A stretch of 64,000 nt of DNA from Amyelois transitella (GCF_032362555.1 NC_083514.1:2713001-2777000); one strand, 5' to 3'. Counted from the stretch's first letter, positions 23,409-34,755 are shown. Notes: generated from the sequence alone by a model not told the origin. Made by a program: numbers and translations.

Positions 23409-25043
23409 ATGGATCGCCTTCTTGCGAACAGGAAAATAACAAGGAAGAGGTTCACATTGGTAAAAAACAAAATTCTAAATTTTTTGCAATCTGATGATTC
23501 TGATAGAGCAATTCCAGAGTTTAATAAATTAAAAGAATTATTCGCAGAGTTGTCTGAGTTACAGAATAAAATTATGTCCGTCTGGCTTGACGAGCCAGAG
23601 CGCGATGAAAATTTTTTCGAATACGACATGGAGTCGGACGACGCGTACTCAAGTGAGTTCCATCAGATCAAGTATAAAATTGAACAATTATGGAAAAAAA
23701 ATGAGTGTGAGCATCAATCCGTAATTGGATCAACATCTAGCTCTAAAAAAGGACATAGATTTAAGCTTCCAAAATTAGAGTTACCAAAGTTTGATGGAAC
23801 TGTAAAGAAATGGTTGCAATTTTGGACGCAATTTCAAAAAATTCATTTGGATGAAGAGTTGGATGACAGCGATAAATTCCAATATTTGATACAAAGTATC
23901 GAAAAAGGATGCAGTGCTAGAGATTTGGTAGAGAGTTTCCCTCCATCGGCTCCGAATTACCCGAAAGCTATTCAGCAACTGAAAGAGAGATTTGGAAAAG
24001 ATGATATTATCATTCAATACTATGTGAGAGAGCTTTTAAAATTAGTGTCGTCCAAAGGAAAGGGAATATCATTGCGATCATTATATGACCAACTAATGAC
24101 CCAAATTTTATCTTTAGAAACATTGGGCGTGACTCAAGATAAGTACGCAGCATTTCTTTACCCTATGGTAGAATCAACACTACCTGATGACATCATCAGA
24201 GCTTGGAATCGATCTCTTTTGAATGCTTTAGGTGACAATGAATTGACCAAAATTTTAGATTTTTTGAAAAAGGAAGTTGAATCAGAAGAACGAATATACA
24301 TGGCAAAAGGTAATTTAAATAATCCTGATACCGTGCCATCAGCCTTTTTCCTCACTGTTGCTAGTGAAGCCGAAAAGGTTAAATCACGTTTTCAGAGAGA
24401 GAAAGATAATGTAGAGTGTGTTTGGTGTGGAAAAACTACACACAGTAGCTCTGAATGCAGAATACCTATAAAGATGAATATAGAGAATAAGAAAGAATAC
24501 CTAAACAAAAAGAAGGCATGTCATATTTGTCTCAAAATTGGTCACTTCGCAAGAAGATGCAGGAAGTTTCCGAAATGTGTGGTGTGCGAAAAACGGCACT
24601 ATCCCATAATGTGCACATCGATAAATAAAGAAAACACCAACACCCAAGACCAAAGCACTCTACTGAATACGGCGTCAAATACAACAGTCTTGCTTCAGAC
24701 GAGTAAGTTTGACATCTGCAATGATAACATGGTAGTAAGAGAACTATTGGATTCAGGAGCTCAGCTATCGTTAATGACAACAGATGCAGTGAAACTGATT
24801 GGCGCAAAACCAGTACTTAAGATAATACCGGGTTCTGACAATGAGGGTAGAGTAGCGTCTCGAAGAGTTAGATTAAGGCCGTTACAACGTCTGTATCCTC
24901 CGGAGGTTTCACAAGCCCAGAACTTTATGTCACCAACAAAGAATGACAAAGAGTTAAAGAAAAAGTTCGAGCCTTGCCCTTATAAACAACAAACCACACG
25001 CTCAGGCCGTCTAGTGAGGGTACCATCTAGATTTATTGTTTAA
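23409..25043 (+). CDS. gag - partial protease - integrase C-terminal tail fusion polyprotein
   Basis: 544 aa from the first ATG; the frame is open a little further upstream through the primer site but has no ATG there. Residues ~119-300 carry the DUF1759-type gag region (KLPKLELPKFDGTVKKW, FQYLIQSI, LKERFGKDDIII). Three zinc knuckles follow: CVWCGKTTHSSSEC (~337-350), CHICLKIGHFARRC (~371-384) and the shorter CVVCEKRHYPIMC (~390-402). LLDSGAQLSLMT (~446-457) is the start of a retropepsin-like protease with the DSGA active site, but the protein breaks off ~20 residues later. It continues directly as IIPGSDNEGRVASRRVRLRP and LQRLYPPEV, the PGxDG/RPLQRLYP end of a BEL/Pao integrase. The frame is kept across the deletion. 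No reverse transcriptase YxDD, RNase H or integrase core is present. Confidence 0.9.
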   Translation: MDRLLANRKITRKRFTLVKNKILNFLQSDDSDRAIPEFNKLKELFAELSELQNKIMSVWLDEPERDENFFEYDMESDDAYSSEFHQIKYKIEQLWKKNECEHQSVIGSTSSSKKGHRFKLPKLELPKFDGTVKKWLQFWTQFQKIHLDEELDDSDKFQYLIQSIEKGCSARDLVESFPPSAPNYPKAIQQLKERFGKDDIIIQYYVRELLKLVSSKGKGISLRSLYDQLMTQILSLETLGVTQDKYAAFLYPMVESTLPDDIIRAWNRSLLNALGDNELTKILDFLKKEVESEERIYMAKGNLNNPDTVPSAFFLTVASEAEKVKSRFQREKDNVECVWCGKTTHSSSECRIPIKMNIENKKEYLNKKKACHICLKIGHFARRCRKFPKCVVCEKRHYPIMCTSINKENTNTQDQSTLLNTASNTTVLLQTSKFDICNDNMVVRELLDSGAQLSLMTTDAVKLIGAKPVLKIIPGSDNEGRVASRRVRLRPLQRLYPPEVSQAQNFMSPTKNDKELKKKFEPCPYKQQTTRSGRLVRVPSRFIV

Positions 25044-25137
25044 ATCATAATTGTTGATGACCATCAAGGCGCGGGGAGTATGTATGTTGTTTAAGTCATA
25101 ATTTTTGATGCTCCTTCGACCATCAAGGCGGGGAGTA
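25044..25137 (+). repeat. Duplicated purine-rich tract before the 3' LTR
   Basis: Between the stop codon and the LTR, a unit of ~45-50 bp occurs twice: GTTTAA(A/G)TCATAATT...GTTGATG, then ACCATCAAGGCG and GGGGAGTATG. The second copy carries an extra TCCTTCG. Each copy ends in a purine run, so both could serve as plus-strand primer. Confidence 0.7.
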
Positions 25138-25349
25138 TGTTGGGGATGACCAAGGAGATTGTTTCGAAATATTTCTTTATTTTTTATGTCATTTTTTGAA
25201 TAGTGTTTTTTTGTGTGTTCTTGTTTGTCAGTGGAAGTAAAGACCGTATTTTGCAATCTTCTATATTTTATTTATTCCTGCCGCTAATTAGGGGCATCTT
25301 TGGGAATAAGAAGAGCTGCAGGGTCTACCGGGCAAACGATTCCATAACA
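25138..25349 (+). repeat. 3' LTR of the BEL/Pao element
   Basis: 212 bp copy of the 5' LTR with a single visible difference near its end (ATTCCATAACA). Confidence 0.95.
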
Positions 25350-25354
25350 TACAT

Positions 25355-28300
25355 AGTAACTAAGCATTAAAGTACATAGGTCAACTGATAGAAGGAGCTA
25401 AGCCGCTTGCTATAATGAAGGTAGATAGCTAATCCATTACAATGTCTGTAATTTTTTTATCGATAAAATCGACCTCATTGCAATCCTACCATTAGGTAAG
25501 CATCACACCTGGTGCAAAAAGAGTCGTTTGCATAATTAACCAATTAGAATGTACTGTGTGTAATTAAATACTGTTGCCAAAGAGTTTCCTCGCTGGCTGT
25601 ACAGAATACTAGTCCCTTGGTATGCCAAGGAGCATAAGCACGTGCATTATTCACCACACTCACGCCTGCGTGTGCGCCGATATTTAGAGAAAATAGATAC
25701 CTATTTAGTAGGTGACATTTATAACTGCACTAGCTTCTGCCAGAGGTTTCCTGTGGAAATTTCAAGAATGTAGCTTTTGTTCAATTAAATATATCAATCA
25801 TTGTATAAATCCAACGATGCAATAACTTAAAAGGCACTGATTTCTAAAATATTTCATCGATAAAAAATATGTATAAGCTATAGCTTAAGGTCCTGTAAAT
25901 ATAAACCTAGCCTTATTACCCAAGAAGTAGGCAAATACTTAATTATTCCACGTACCTTGCATACTCCATTCGCTTGTCGGTATAGGGTAAGTACTCCAGA
26001 TTGTTTAGTCGGGAAAGTGATCTTTCACCAGGAAATCTTCGATTTTCGTATCTGCGTGGTTATCAAAGATCAATTACGAACGTGGATTTAAGTGATTTAG
26101 ATGGGGTAAGATCTAATGATATAAAATTTTCGGTTACACTCTATCTAATTTTTATTATTTTTTTCTAAAATTCAAATCTTTGATACTTAAAATTCCGAAT
26201 AGTTCCTTGGAATATCAATCGCCTGGGCTGGGAGGGATTGCAGTGCGACATGCCCATTTTTTTTTAATTTTCCATAACTATTGTATTACATATCTATTGT
26301 CTTATTGATGCAATAAAAAGAAAACTGAACTATCAGTCTATTCCATAGCCGATCAGCGGCCAACGCCAACCAACCTCACATGATACCGAACGGTCCTTCA
26401 CGCCGCTGCGACCATATTAGGAGTGCCGGAAAAACTATCATCGCCGTACCCATTACATGACAAATTGCTGATATTCAACGACATTACCACATTTGGATTT
26501 TATGGCAAAGACCATCATAATTATGGCAGTGTTATTTACTTCTGAGAATATTGTTTTTATTAAAGGTTAACTCAGGAATGTCGCAGGCACTCGTGCCTTG
26601 GCTTTGGTCAAAAAATATAGATGTTACAAATGGTGAGCTTTCGAGAACATACGATTAAAGTGGTAATTGATGTTGTAATTGAATTGATGTGAGTTTGTAC
26701 CGTTCGAGGAAATGAAAAATCTTATCTAAACATCTATTAATACATTCTTTTGCTTCATCCACATGTATGCAAGCTCTTCGGTGTAAGGTCGGACATCAGC
26801 ATTGTGGTCTAGAGATTTGAAATTGGGCATGTGGGTTCCTTAGTGATCTAGGTATATTTGGACAGATTTCCCGAAATTCCCAAATTTCTCGATGTTTTTT
26901 TTAAATCATATAAAAGTGACTCATGTTTATCTCTATACATTCGCTATTGTATAACATCACGAGCGGGTCGCTTGAAAGTATAATTGGCTGGTTTGATTAA
27001 CGCTGGGCCACTGACCATTTTATCACCGTCTTGTCGGCTATCAACGGAGCTAAACGGCTGTCAGTCAAACGTATATCTTGGATTAAAACGCGGAAACAGC
27101 CCGGATAAGGGACTTTGATTTAAAATCACTTAAACAACATAGATACTTTAGGAGACTACATATAAATTACTTCCGTCTTTGAAGCGTTTATTGTATTCTT
27201 TCAGTATATTTTATCAGCAACACGGCTCACTAAGGCGGCATCACCAATATACTCGAAATCACTATACATGATAAGCTTCTACTCATAAAATCAATTCCAT
27301 TCAAGCAAACAAAGCCATGATTCCTAGAAATGTCATTTCCAAGAGCAAAGGTAGTCGCGCCGTGGCAAAAACATGACTTCATCTACCCTGCGATGTGACG
27401 AGATTACTATGCAGAATCTTAGGGCTTTGGCACACTGCTTGAATTGCACCTTATTAAGAATCAGCAATTGCCTAAGTTTACGTAAATTATATGTATGTAA
27501 TAATATAAGAGTTGTATGTGAACACAACCTCTTTATACGAAATTCGCTATATAGGTTCCTTATATGACCACTAAGAGATGATTTCCCAAAATTCTCGCTG
27601 GAATAAAAATTAACGGCATTTTCCGTTTTACGCGGGCGTGGCCGCTAGCATATTCTAGTTGTGCCGTATAAGCAGAACAACCAAGTGTACATATTTGTTT
27701 AAGAAATAATTTATCATTTAAGACCGGTATATATAAATAAAATAAAAACCAAAAAAATTAAAATCATAATTGGGCCATTTTTAATTCATTAAAATGTAAT
27801 AATTATATTAGTGCGCTTGAACAGTATTTCAAGCGAATGATGTTTGCGGCAAGTTTACGGATTCAATAGTGTGACTGAGCCTTAACTGCTACGTAGACCT
27901 CAACATTTATATCCGACAGCCCGCAAAGGGCAGGCCCGACCTAATAGACCATTCCACGAGGATTTATTTCCCAAACATAGTCGGATTGAGGCGAGCTCGG
28001 CTCCAATTTACATATCACTGACATAGATCTAGTTAGATAACGCCAGTTTACCCATCTGTGTGAAAACTAGGCGTGTCAAGAGTTTTTTGCTTACTGTGAA
28101 GTCGACAAGGCGGAATATGCGCCTCGTATTTTAAAACAGCTTTTTTGGTAGATTTTACAGATACAAATCTATGTAACTAGTACTTTAATTTTCAACTTCG
28201 ATTTCACACTTAAATAGTTACAAAAAGAGATTCGCTTGTCACCTTTTTACCACGCGAATTAGGTACATAGGTATACACTCGCACGGTCTAACTAAATCTA

Positions 28301-28610
28301 TCCCTGTGTTACATAATATGCAAGCATTCTATGGTAATATTAGTTAGGTATTACGTGAGTACCCTACCTAAACGTCGACTTGCCATCTTGGATGAGAAGA
28401 TTGATGGAATATAATTATGCATTAAACTTTATTATTCGATTTTATGGCATACGTGGCCTTAGTCAGCCTTTGCAATTGAGCTTGAAAAGAGCTTCGAGAA
28501 CACAACATTAAATTAATACTTATTTTTTTCCAAATAGACGAACAGTTACCCCTTGTTACTTGTTAAATCTGCTGATCAATCACTCTTCTTTTTTCATTTT
28601 TGAATAGTTT
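25355..28610. other. No gene seen; small repeat fragments
   Basis: Includes a fragment near 27545-27660 with GGTTCCTTATATGACCACTA and GCGGGCGTGGCCGCTAGCAT (same kind of transposon as in KLHL10 intron 5), and GGTTCCTTAGTGATCT at ~26833. No coding exon recognised. Confidence 0.35.
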
Positions 28611-28614
28611 ACTC

Positions 28615-28790
28615 AGAGTATAACCACTTCATCTGCAGACTCTCTCTTGCCTGACCTCTGCAACCTTACAGGGGATCCTAACCCACCTGGGATTATGGTT
28701 ACCCATCCCGTTGCCTCAATGTGCATGTTACCTACAGGTTTCCTCACGACGACGTTTATCTATAAACGAGCATCAGTTAGCAATCAAAGT
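28615..28790 (-). mobile_element. Family B copy, partial
   Basis: CTTGCCTGACCTCTGCAACC, GGGGATCCTAACCCACC and AGGTTTCCTCACGACGACGT. Confidence 0.5.
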
Positions 28791-29304
28791 ATGTATTTGT
28801 ATTATTTTTTTTTATTTCACTTGTATCTCATCCGTACGCAACAACGAAAAAACCAGCTTACACCAATGGAAAGCTTCAATGATTTTCTTAAAAGCTATAA
28901 ATAATTAATTAATCCAGGGTCGCGTGGTAATGAGTAGCGTGAACGGAGCAGCAAAAACAGATGTACGACTGGAGAATTACAAAGATGCATTAGTACTTTT
29001 TAGTGACTCGCGGTAGGTCTCCGGTATTATTGAGCACAAAAGTGATTTAATCAGAATATCTATAGGTATTTTTGTGGTTACTCCTTACTCTTACATTTTT
29101 TGCTAACTCTGCGGGCAATATAAGAGAGTAACGCATGAAAGGTTGAAAGGGATAATTCAGAGCAGATAAGTGCATACATGAAACAAACTAATTTACCTTC
29201 AGATCAAATTCAAATTTTTATTTGCATAAAATGTGTGCGAGTACAAGATGTTTAACTTATATACCTACCAGATTTCAAATTATTAAAATTAGCAAAATAA
29301 GCCC

Positions 29305-29420
29305 TTTTATAATTCGGCATCCTCTGATTTCAGTCTATTGGCTCGCAAACCATCTTTTGCGATATCCAGCCATTATCTTTTCGGCTTGCCACTTCTACTT
29401 GGGCCTGGCGGTCGCGGCGG
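29305..29420 (-). pseudogene. LINE reverse transcriptase C-terminal remnant (unit B copy)
   Basis: Minus-strand reading GPSRSGKPKR, stop, WLDIAKDGLRANRLKSEDAE. The same stretch in unit A (34090-34210) has TCA instead of the TAA stop and reads KRSWLDIAK. Similar to the closing part of many insect LINE ORF2 proteins. Confidence 0.5.
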
Positions 29421-29796
29421 TAGTAACTAGTAGAAATAACCTATAAAATAATATTTAACTCAAACTTTAGTCACCGACTGTACTCAGCATAAATCTCCAT
29501 CGCATTCCCGGAATGCCGTCCGGAAGGAGGCGCAATCGTTTAAGTAATCATGGCTCAGAGCCTATTCCATCTTAACATACGCCTTACACGGTTGATGGAT
29601 CGCTGCTAGAATGAAGCGGAATCTGCAATACCTGTTTGTTGATAACCACTTTAGTACTTACCAGTACATATCTACTGTGTTTTCTTAAAAGGTGTTTAAT
29701 CAAGGTAATATCTTATTAATTTGGGGATTTCACTTGTAAGCTTCACTTTCACTACTCTAAAGGTGTATAATAAAAGGAAATTCTTATGAATTTAGA

Positions 29797-29947
29797 ATTT
29801 TACTTTTAGGATATGGGCTAGCAACTTCACTATCTGAATCAGAACTCCATCACTAAGCCGTTCAGTTGAACATGGCCCTTGGTTGACACTTTTCGAATCT
29901 GTTTGATCTGTCTAAAGACAAGTAAAGACGGGCAAATGTATGTAAGT
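29797..29947 (+). mobile_element. Old element A copy (unit B)
   Basis: AGGATATGGGCTAGCAACTT, then TAAGCCGTTCAGTTGAACAT, ending CAAATGTATGTAAG. Heavily decayed; its duplicate is at 34560-34755. Confidence 0.5.
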
Positions 29948-30542
29948 GCGAACCGAATTATGTTAATTTAAAGGGTTGATATTTGAGAAGTTTTGTTGAC
30001 AAACAAAAGATAAATTATACATATTTATTTACTAAAGAAATGTTTACAAAATAAGTACATTCTCTGCAGTTACAAACAGAACGTTTAATTTATTTCGCAT
30101 TTTATCTTGATTGACAAACTTGCCATGTATTTAAAGAACCAAATATATTCTGAAATATATTTGAATTTGTTCATTCAATTTCATTTCTTTACAATTGTTA
30201 AGCACTGAACGCACTTGCAACGCGACACGACGCGGCAAAAATCAAATGCACTACATCCAAATTTATAAAGCAAACCTCACCACACTAAAAATAATAACAT
30301 AAATCTAACATTATTTAGGTTTGATAAAAATTCTCACGGAAGTTGAATTTGGGGTTTTAACACAATCAAAATAACACTTCATTGTTATCCATCCCTTAAA
30401 AGTAACAAAAAATGCCAGGTAATTGCAGTGATATAACATAAAAAATATGTCAAAAAACATAGCTTTATCGCAAGTGCGTTCACATTTACATTAACGTTCT
30501 CAACAGAGGCATAGAGTTATAAACAGTACAACAATAGAAGTG

Positions 30543-33520
30543 TTAAAAGAATTCATCCTTGAGTACTAAATTGACATCTATGTCGAACTGTCCCCGTTCG
30601 AGGTCACACGCCACCTGGTGGCTCCATTTGTCAACTGAGCTCACTTCGTGGGCCCTTTTCTGAAGCAAAATAAAAATTCTGTCAACATCAAATACCTTAT
30701 TTTATCGTTATTATACAGTGTGTGGTGTCAGTAGTCGAACGGTTAGGTTCAAATCCGAATCTTATGCCAATGATTCTTTTCTGAATTATTATGTACGTTA
30801 GTTTGAGTGCTAACCGACGCTTTTACAGTGAGGAAAAACATCGTGAACTGCACATTCATACAACTGGATGTGTAATCATGATCCATTATGGGTTATTTCC
30901 CTAGCAAAGGTTGCAGAGGTCAGATGGAAGTTGCTTCATGTAAAAACCCCGGGCTCCTCTCCAAAGAGGTGACGGACGACGCAGCCGGGACTAACGTCAA
31001 AAGTCACGCTTATTACATCAATTACAAAGTTATTACAACTTTTGCACGCCTACTTTAGGAATATAAACTAGAGCAGTTCTATTTTTGTTAACATATTTTG
31101 TTTAATCTGTTTGTAGTAATTACGAAGAAAAAAGTACCCGAAACCACCGAGCCTGCATGAAGAGAGTTATGAATGTGGATGAAGCGAAGGAAATATGCAG
31201 AGATCGTGGAAAGAGGTAGTCTCTGCCTACCCCTCCGGGAAAGAGGCGTGATTTTATGTATGTATGTATGTACGAAGAAAAAGTTAATTTTTCTCGTGTC
31301 AAGCTTTCTTTAGCGAGTGCTTGCCACGTTGGGTATCAGTTAGATACTTACCAATATCTTGACCGCCTGCCTCGTGTGCATGTCCCACTGCACCCAGCCC
31401 CCCAGCGCGGGCCAGGCGGCGGGCCCCGCGCTGAGCTCCTTACCGCCCACTCTCCACACTGCCCATATCGCGAATCCGTTCACTACTTGCTTTTCCTCAC
31501 TTTCTGTATCTCTGAAATAATGATGATGAATTATGAATTAACATTGTTGCTAAAATTAATAATATTTTTGAAATAAAAGGTAACTCATGTAAAAATACTT
31601 TTAATTTCAAAATGTGCTAGAAAAAAATCACACATGTTCGGAGCACACGTCAAGTAAATGACAAGATAATTTAACTTACGTCAATGGATGGGCATCATTC
31701 ACCGCATAAGTGGCTTGCAAATGTCCGAAGTTGATATCCAGTAGCTTCCTCGGAGCCCCGCGACAGCGGCACGGGTACTCCCACAGCGGCTGGGGCTCCA
31801 CTTCGGCGTCGCTTATCACGCGGGACTTCTGAAATACATACAAGAAAATCATGCCTCTTTCCCGGAGGGGTAGGCAGAGCCGACTCTATTGACTCCATGA
31901 TCCCTGCATACTTTGAAAACAATTTTTGATATTATAACTTTGACCTATCCATTTTATTTTTACAAAAATTGGTGGAACAATCTATCCGCTCTGTAACAAT
32001 TATTATTAAAAAGTTATTTTGACCGGAATTTGTACAAAGATAGACTACAGATCAGAATAATAGTTTTACCTCAGGAAATTTTCAAGTAAGCAACTCCTAC
32101 GGGAACAAAAAGAATAAAAACAACCACAACAAATGGGCACTACAATTACTGTATTAAATGCTCTTGTATATAATTTTGTGTACATAATTAAAGTAAAAAA
32201 AAATAAACAAAATTACCTCAAAAAGCTCATCAAAGATCGTCATATCGATGCCCTCACATCGCCCCAACGGTATCCTAATCTTCTGCAAGTCCAAAAACTG
32301 CACCGGCATCGCCCAAAACTCGCAACCCTCGGGCAATATCGACACATGAGAACCCAGCGTACTCCTAAACCTATACAATAAATATGCTATCTTCAAATTC
32401 TCCCAAGGTAATATCGCATTACTGAAATTTGGATCAGCAACCACATTTGTCACTTCTTTCAAAATTTCATCACTTATTTCTGGCACTATAACCACATTTT
32501 CTATGCTATTTTCTTTCACATAGTCATTTAAAAAACCAACATTCAAATTTTGATTCTCTAGAATGTATACTTTTTTCGCGCCCATTTTCGCCGCGGCTAG
32601 ACCTAGGAAACTGCTGCCATTTAAATCTAAAACCACGCCATCCCTAACTAAATCTTCTTTTAATTGATTTAGAAACTTTTTGCTTCTTTTTCCATCGTTC
32701 AAATATGAGACGTGTGTTCTAGACAGAGCCATGTGTACGCCGCATTCACAAATAGGTCTTTTATAATGACTTTGTTTAACATTATCGTCTTCCAAATAGA
32801 ACCATAGAGAATATTCGTCCTGGCAGGAAATAAGTGTGGCTTCACTGTCTTTTTTTAATGTTATTTCTCGTGGGAGATAGTAGACGGCTTGCATCCAATG
32901 GTCGCGCCAAGGAATAGAATCTTGGGGTCGTTCCGCTGCTAAATTCGCGTCAGGGTGGGTCCACCATGGCGCACAGCTAAGGCATATCCTACCTGAAATT
33001 ATAGAAATTAACTTGTCATAGTGACAGAAAATATCAACAATATTAAAATTATATAAAGGTATACATATAATACGGTTCTTTGAAATAAAATACATATGTA
33101 CATAAATGAATCACCAAATGCTTGAATTGGCCTGCGTGAGATGTAAGTAATTTGAAAATTATCATGCAATCAAAAGATAACAAGATAGTGTTTAATAATA
33201 TCAATTCATTCATAGGTCATGATCACACTGCACCCGGTCTTTCCCTGGGAAAAAGACACGAAATTAATATACACCTAAATAAGTATAAAATTACCTTCAG
33301 TATCCATATTAAGTTCCCACCACATAAAAACCATCTGCGCTCGTCCGGTGCCCGAAGCACTGAATTGTTGCTTGACCGTCCGCTTGAAGTCTATAGGGCT
33401 CCGGCCCGACCAGTCGTAGTAGAACACCGGGATAGGGTCTGAGAGCTCCCGGAACGATGAACGAGGGAGTTGTGATAGTTGGATATCGTGAACAGCTGCA
33501 GATCCCGCGCAGTCTTTCAT
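30543..33520 (-). CDS. PRMT7: Second copy (block B) of PRMT7 exons 4-8
   Basis: Tandem duplicate of the last five PRMT7 coding exons: 33520-33295, 32992-32217, 31828-31680, 31511-31352, 30659-30543. Every exon has the same length (226, 776, 149, 160, 117 bp), phase and GT-AG borders as block A, and the stop codon is kept. I see no frameshift or nonsense change. Differences from block A are few: in exon 5 D/N in LVRDGVV, F/L in NVGFLNDY, S/N in DPNFSNA and F/V in DELFE; in exon 7 two residues in the GPAAWPAL stretch. No copies of exons 1-3 lie between the blocks, so this is not an independent gene. It could be spliced from exon 3 as an alternative 3' end, be transcribed alone (exon 4 begins with an in-frame ATG, giving 475 aa), be silent, or be a falsely retained haplotype. 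Confidence 0.85.
30722..31010 (+). mobile_element. Family B SINE with tRNA-like head (unit B)
   Basis: GTGGTGTCAGTAGTCGAACG resembles box A, and GGTTCAAATCC box B. The body runs through AAGGTTGCAGAGGTCAGATG to GGGACTAACGTC. Lies just 5' of PRMT7 exon 8 (block B) in window coordinates, i.e. in intron 7. Confidence 0.6.
31125..31271 (+). mobile_element. LINE 3' end, family C (unit B)
   Basis: AAAAGTACCCGAAACCACCG to GGCGTGATTTTATGTATG(TATG)n. Duplicate at 35922-36068. Both are in PRMT7 intron 7. Confidence 0.75.
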
Positions 33521-33651
33521 CTGCAAATCAAATAGATACTGGATCTATCTATCTGACTGAGGAATAGGTTTCTGGCTGGGGTTAATTAAATGCCTTCGTA
33601 ATTTTATTCCCAACAAAAACTTACGAGGTATTATGAAGGTATTCAAAATTG

Positions 33652-33908
33652 TGGTTCCCGGCACCAATACAGAAAAGAATAGGACCACTCCGTCTCTTTC
33701 CCATGGATGTCGTAAAAGGCGACTAAGGGATAGGCTTACAAACTTGGGATTCTTTTCTAGGCGATGGGCTAGCAACCTGTCACTATTTGAATCTCCATTC
33801 TATCATTAAGCCAAATAGCTGAATGTGGCCATTCAGTCTTTTCAAGACTGTTGGCTCTGTCTACCCCGCAAGGGATATAGACGTGACCTTATGTATGTAT
33901 GTATGTAT
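33652..33908 (+). mobile_element. Element A copy inserted in duplication unit B only
   Basis: Starts GTGGTTCCCGGCACCAA and ends (ATGT)n, flanked by TTCAAAATT on the left and TTTAAAATTG on the right. The empty site is seen in unit A (ATTCAAAATTGCTT at ~38876). It therefore inserted after the duplication or on one haplotype only. Confidence 0.9.
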
Positions 33909-34089
33909 TTAAAATTGCTTATATATTTTTTTAGAGAGAATAACGAATGAAAAGTTAAAAGGGATGATTCAGGCCAGATAAGTGCATACATGGAACAAAT
34001 TAATTTAACTTCAAATCAAATTCAAATTTTTATTTGCATAATGTGTGTGAGTACCTACCAGATTTCGAACTATTACTATTAGCAAAATA

Positions 34090-34210
34090 AGCCCTTTTAT
34101 AATTCGGCATCCTCTGATTTCAGTCTATTGGCTCGCAAACCATCTTTTGCGATATCCAGCCATGATCTTTTCGGCTTGCCACTTCTACTTGGGCCTGGCG
34201 GTCGCGGCGG
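34090..34210 (-). pseudogene. LINE reverse transcriptase C-terminal remnant (unit A copy)
   Basis: Same remnant as at 29305-29420, without the internal stop. Confidence 0.5.
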
Positions 34211-34529
34211 TAGTAACTAGTAGAAATAACCTTTAATATAATATTTAACTAAAACTTTAGTCACCGACTGTACTCAGCATAAATCTCCATCGCATTCCCG
34301 GAATGCCGTCCGGAAGGAGGCGCAATCGTTTAAGTAATCATGGCTCAGAGCCTATTCCATCTTAACATATGCCTTACACGGTTGATGGATCGCTGCTAGA
34401 ATGAAGCGGAATCTGCAATACCTGTTTGTTGATAACCACTTTAGTACTTACCAGTACATATCTACTGTGTTTTCTTAAAAGGTGTTTAATCTAGGTAATA
34501 TCTTATTCATTTGGGGATTTCACTTGTAC

Positions 34530-34755
34530 GCAATGAGCTAGCAACCTGTCACTACTTTAAAGGTGTACTTATAATATAAGGAAATTCTTCTGAATTTAGA
34601 ATTTTACTTTAAGGATATGGGCTAGCAACTTCACTATCTGAATCAGAACTCCATCGCTAAGCCATTTAGTTGAACATGGCCCTTGGTTGACACTTTTCGA
34701 ATCTGTTTGATCTGTCTAAAGACAAGTTAACACGGGCAAATGTATCTATGTAAGT
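34530..34755 (+). mobile_element. Old element A copy (unit A)
   Basis: Duplicate of the copy at 29797, with an extra CAATGAGCTAGCAACCTGTC block at ~34531 that unit B lacks. Confidence 0.5.

Larger units (their letters stand above)
23170..25349 (+). mobile_element. Compact BEL/Pao LTR retrotransposon, internally deleted
   Basis: A 2.18-kb element with 212-bp LTRs beginning TG and ending CA, flanked by the 5-bp duplication TACAT (23165-23169 and 25350-25354). A primer site TGGCGACCGTGAC follows the 5' LTR, and purine-rich tracts precede the 3' LTR. The only ORF joins gag and the protease start to an integrase tail. The family call rests on the DUF1759-type gag, three zinc knuckles, the RPLQRLYPPE integrase end and the 5-bp TSD. 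Near-identical LTRs mean recent insertion. It cannot move itself: reverse transcriptase and RNase H are absent. Confidence 0.93.
29124..33932. repeat. Tandem duplication unit B (left)
   Basis: Left copy of a direct duplication covering PRMT7 exons 4-8 plus ~1.4 kb downstream. It starts near AGAGAGTAACGCATGAAAGG and ends after the T-run at 33924-33932. It is unit A with small indels, an element A insertion at 33652-33908, and lacking two stretches that unit A has in introns 5 and 6. Confidence 0.88.

Noticed and set aside
23357-23629. Serine and phenylalanine-rich frame opposite the gag ORF
   Set aside because: Antisense of the retrotransposon ORF; no independent support.
30543-33520. Block B as a processed or dead PRMT7 pseudogene
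   Set aside because: Introns, splice sites, frame and stop are all intact, and the surrounding intergenic DNA is duplicated with it, so it is a segmental copy.
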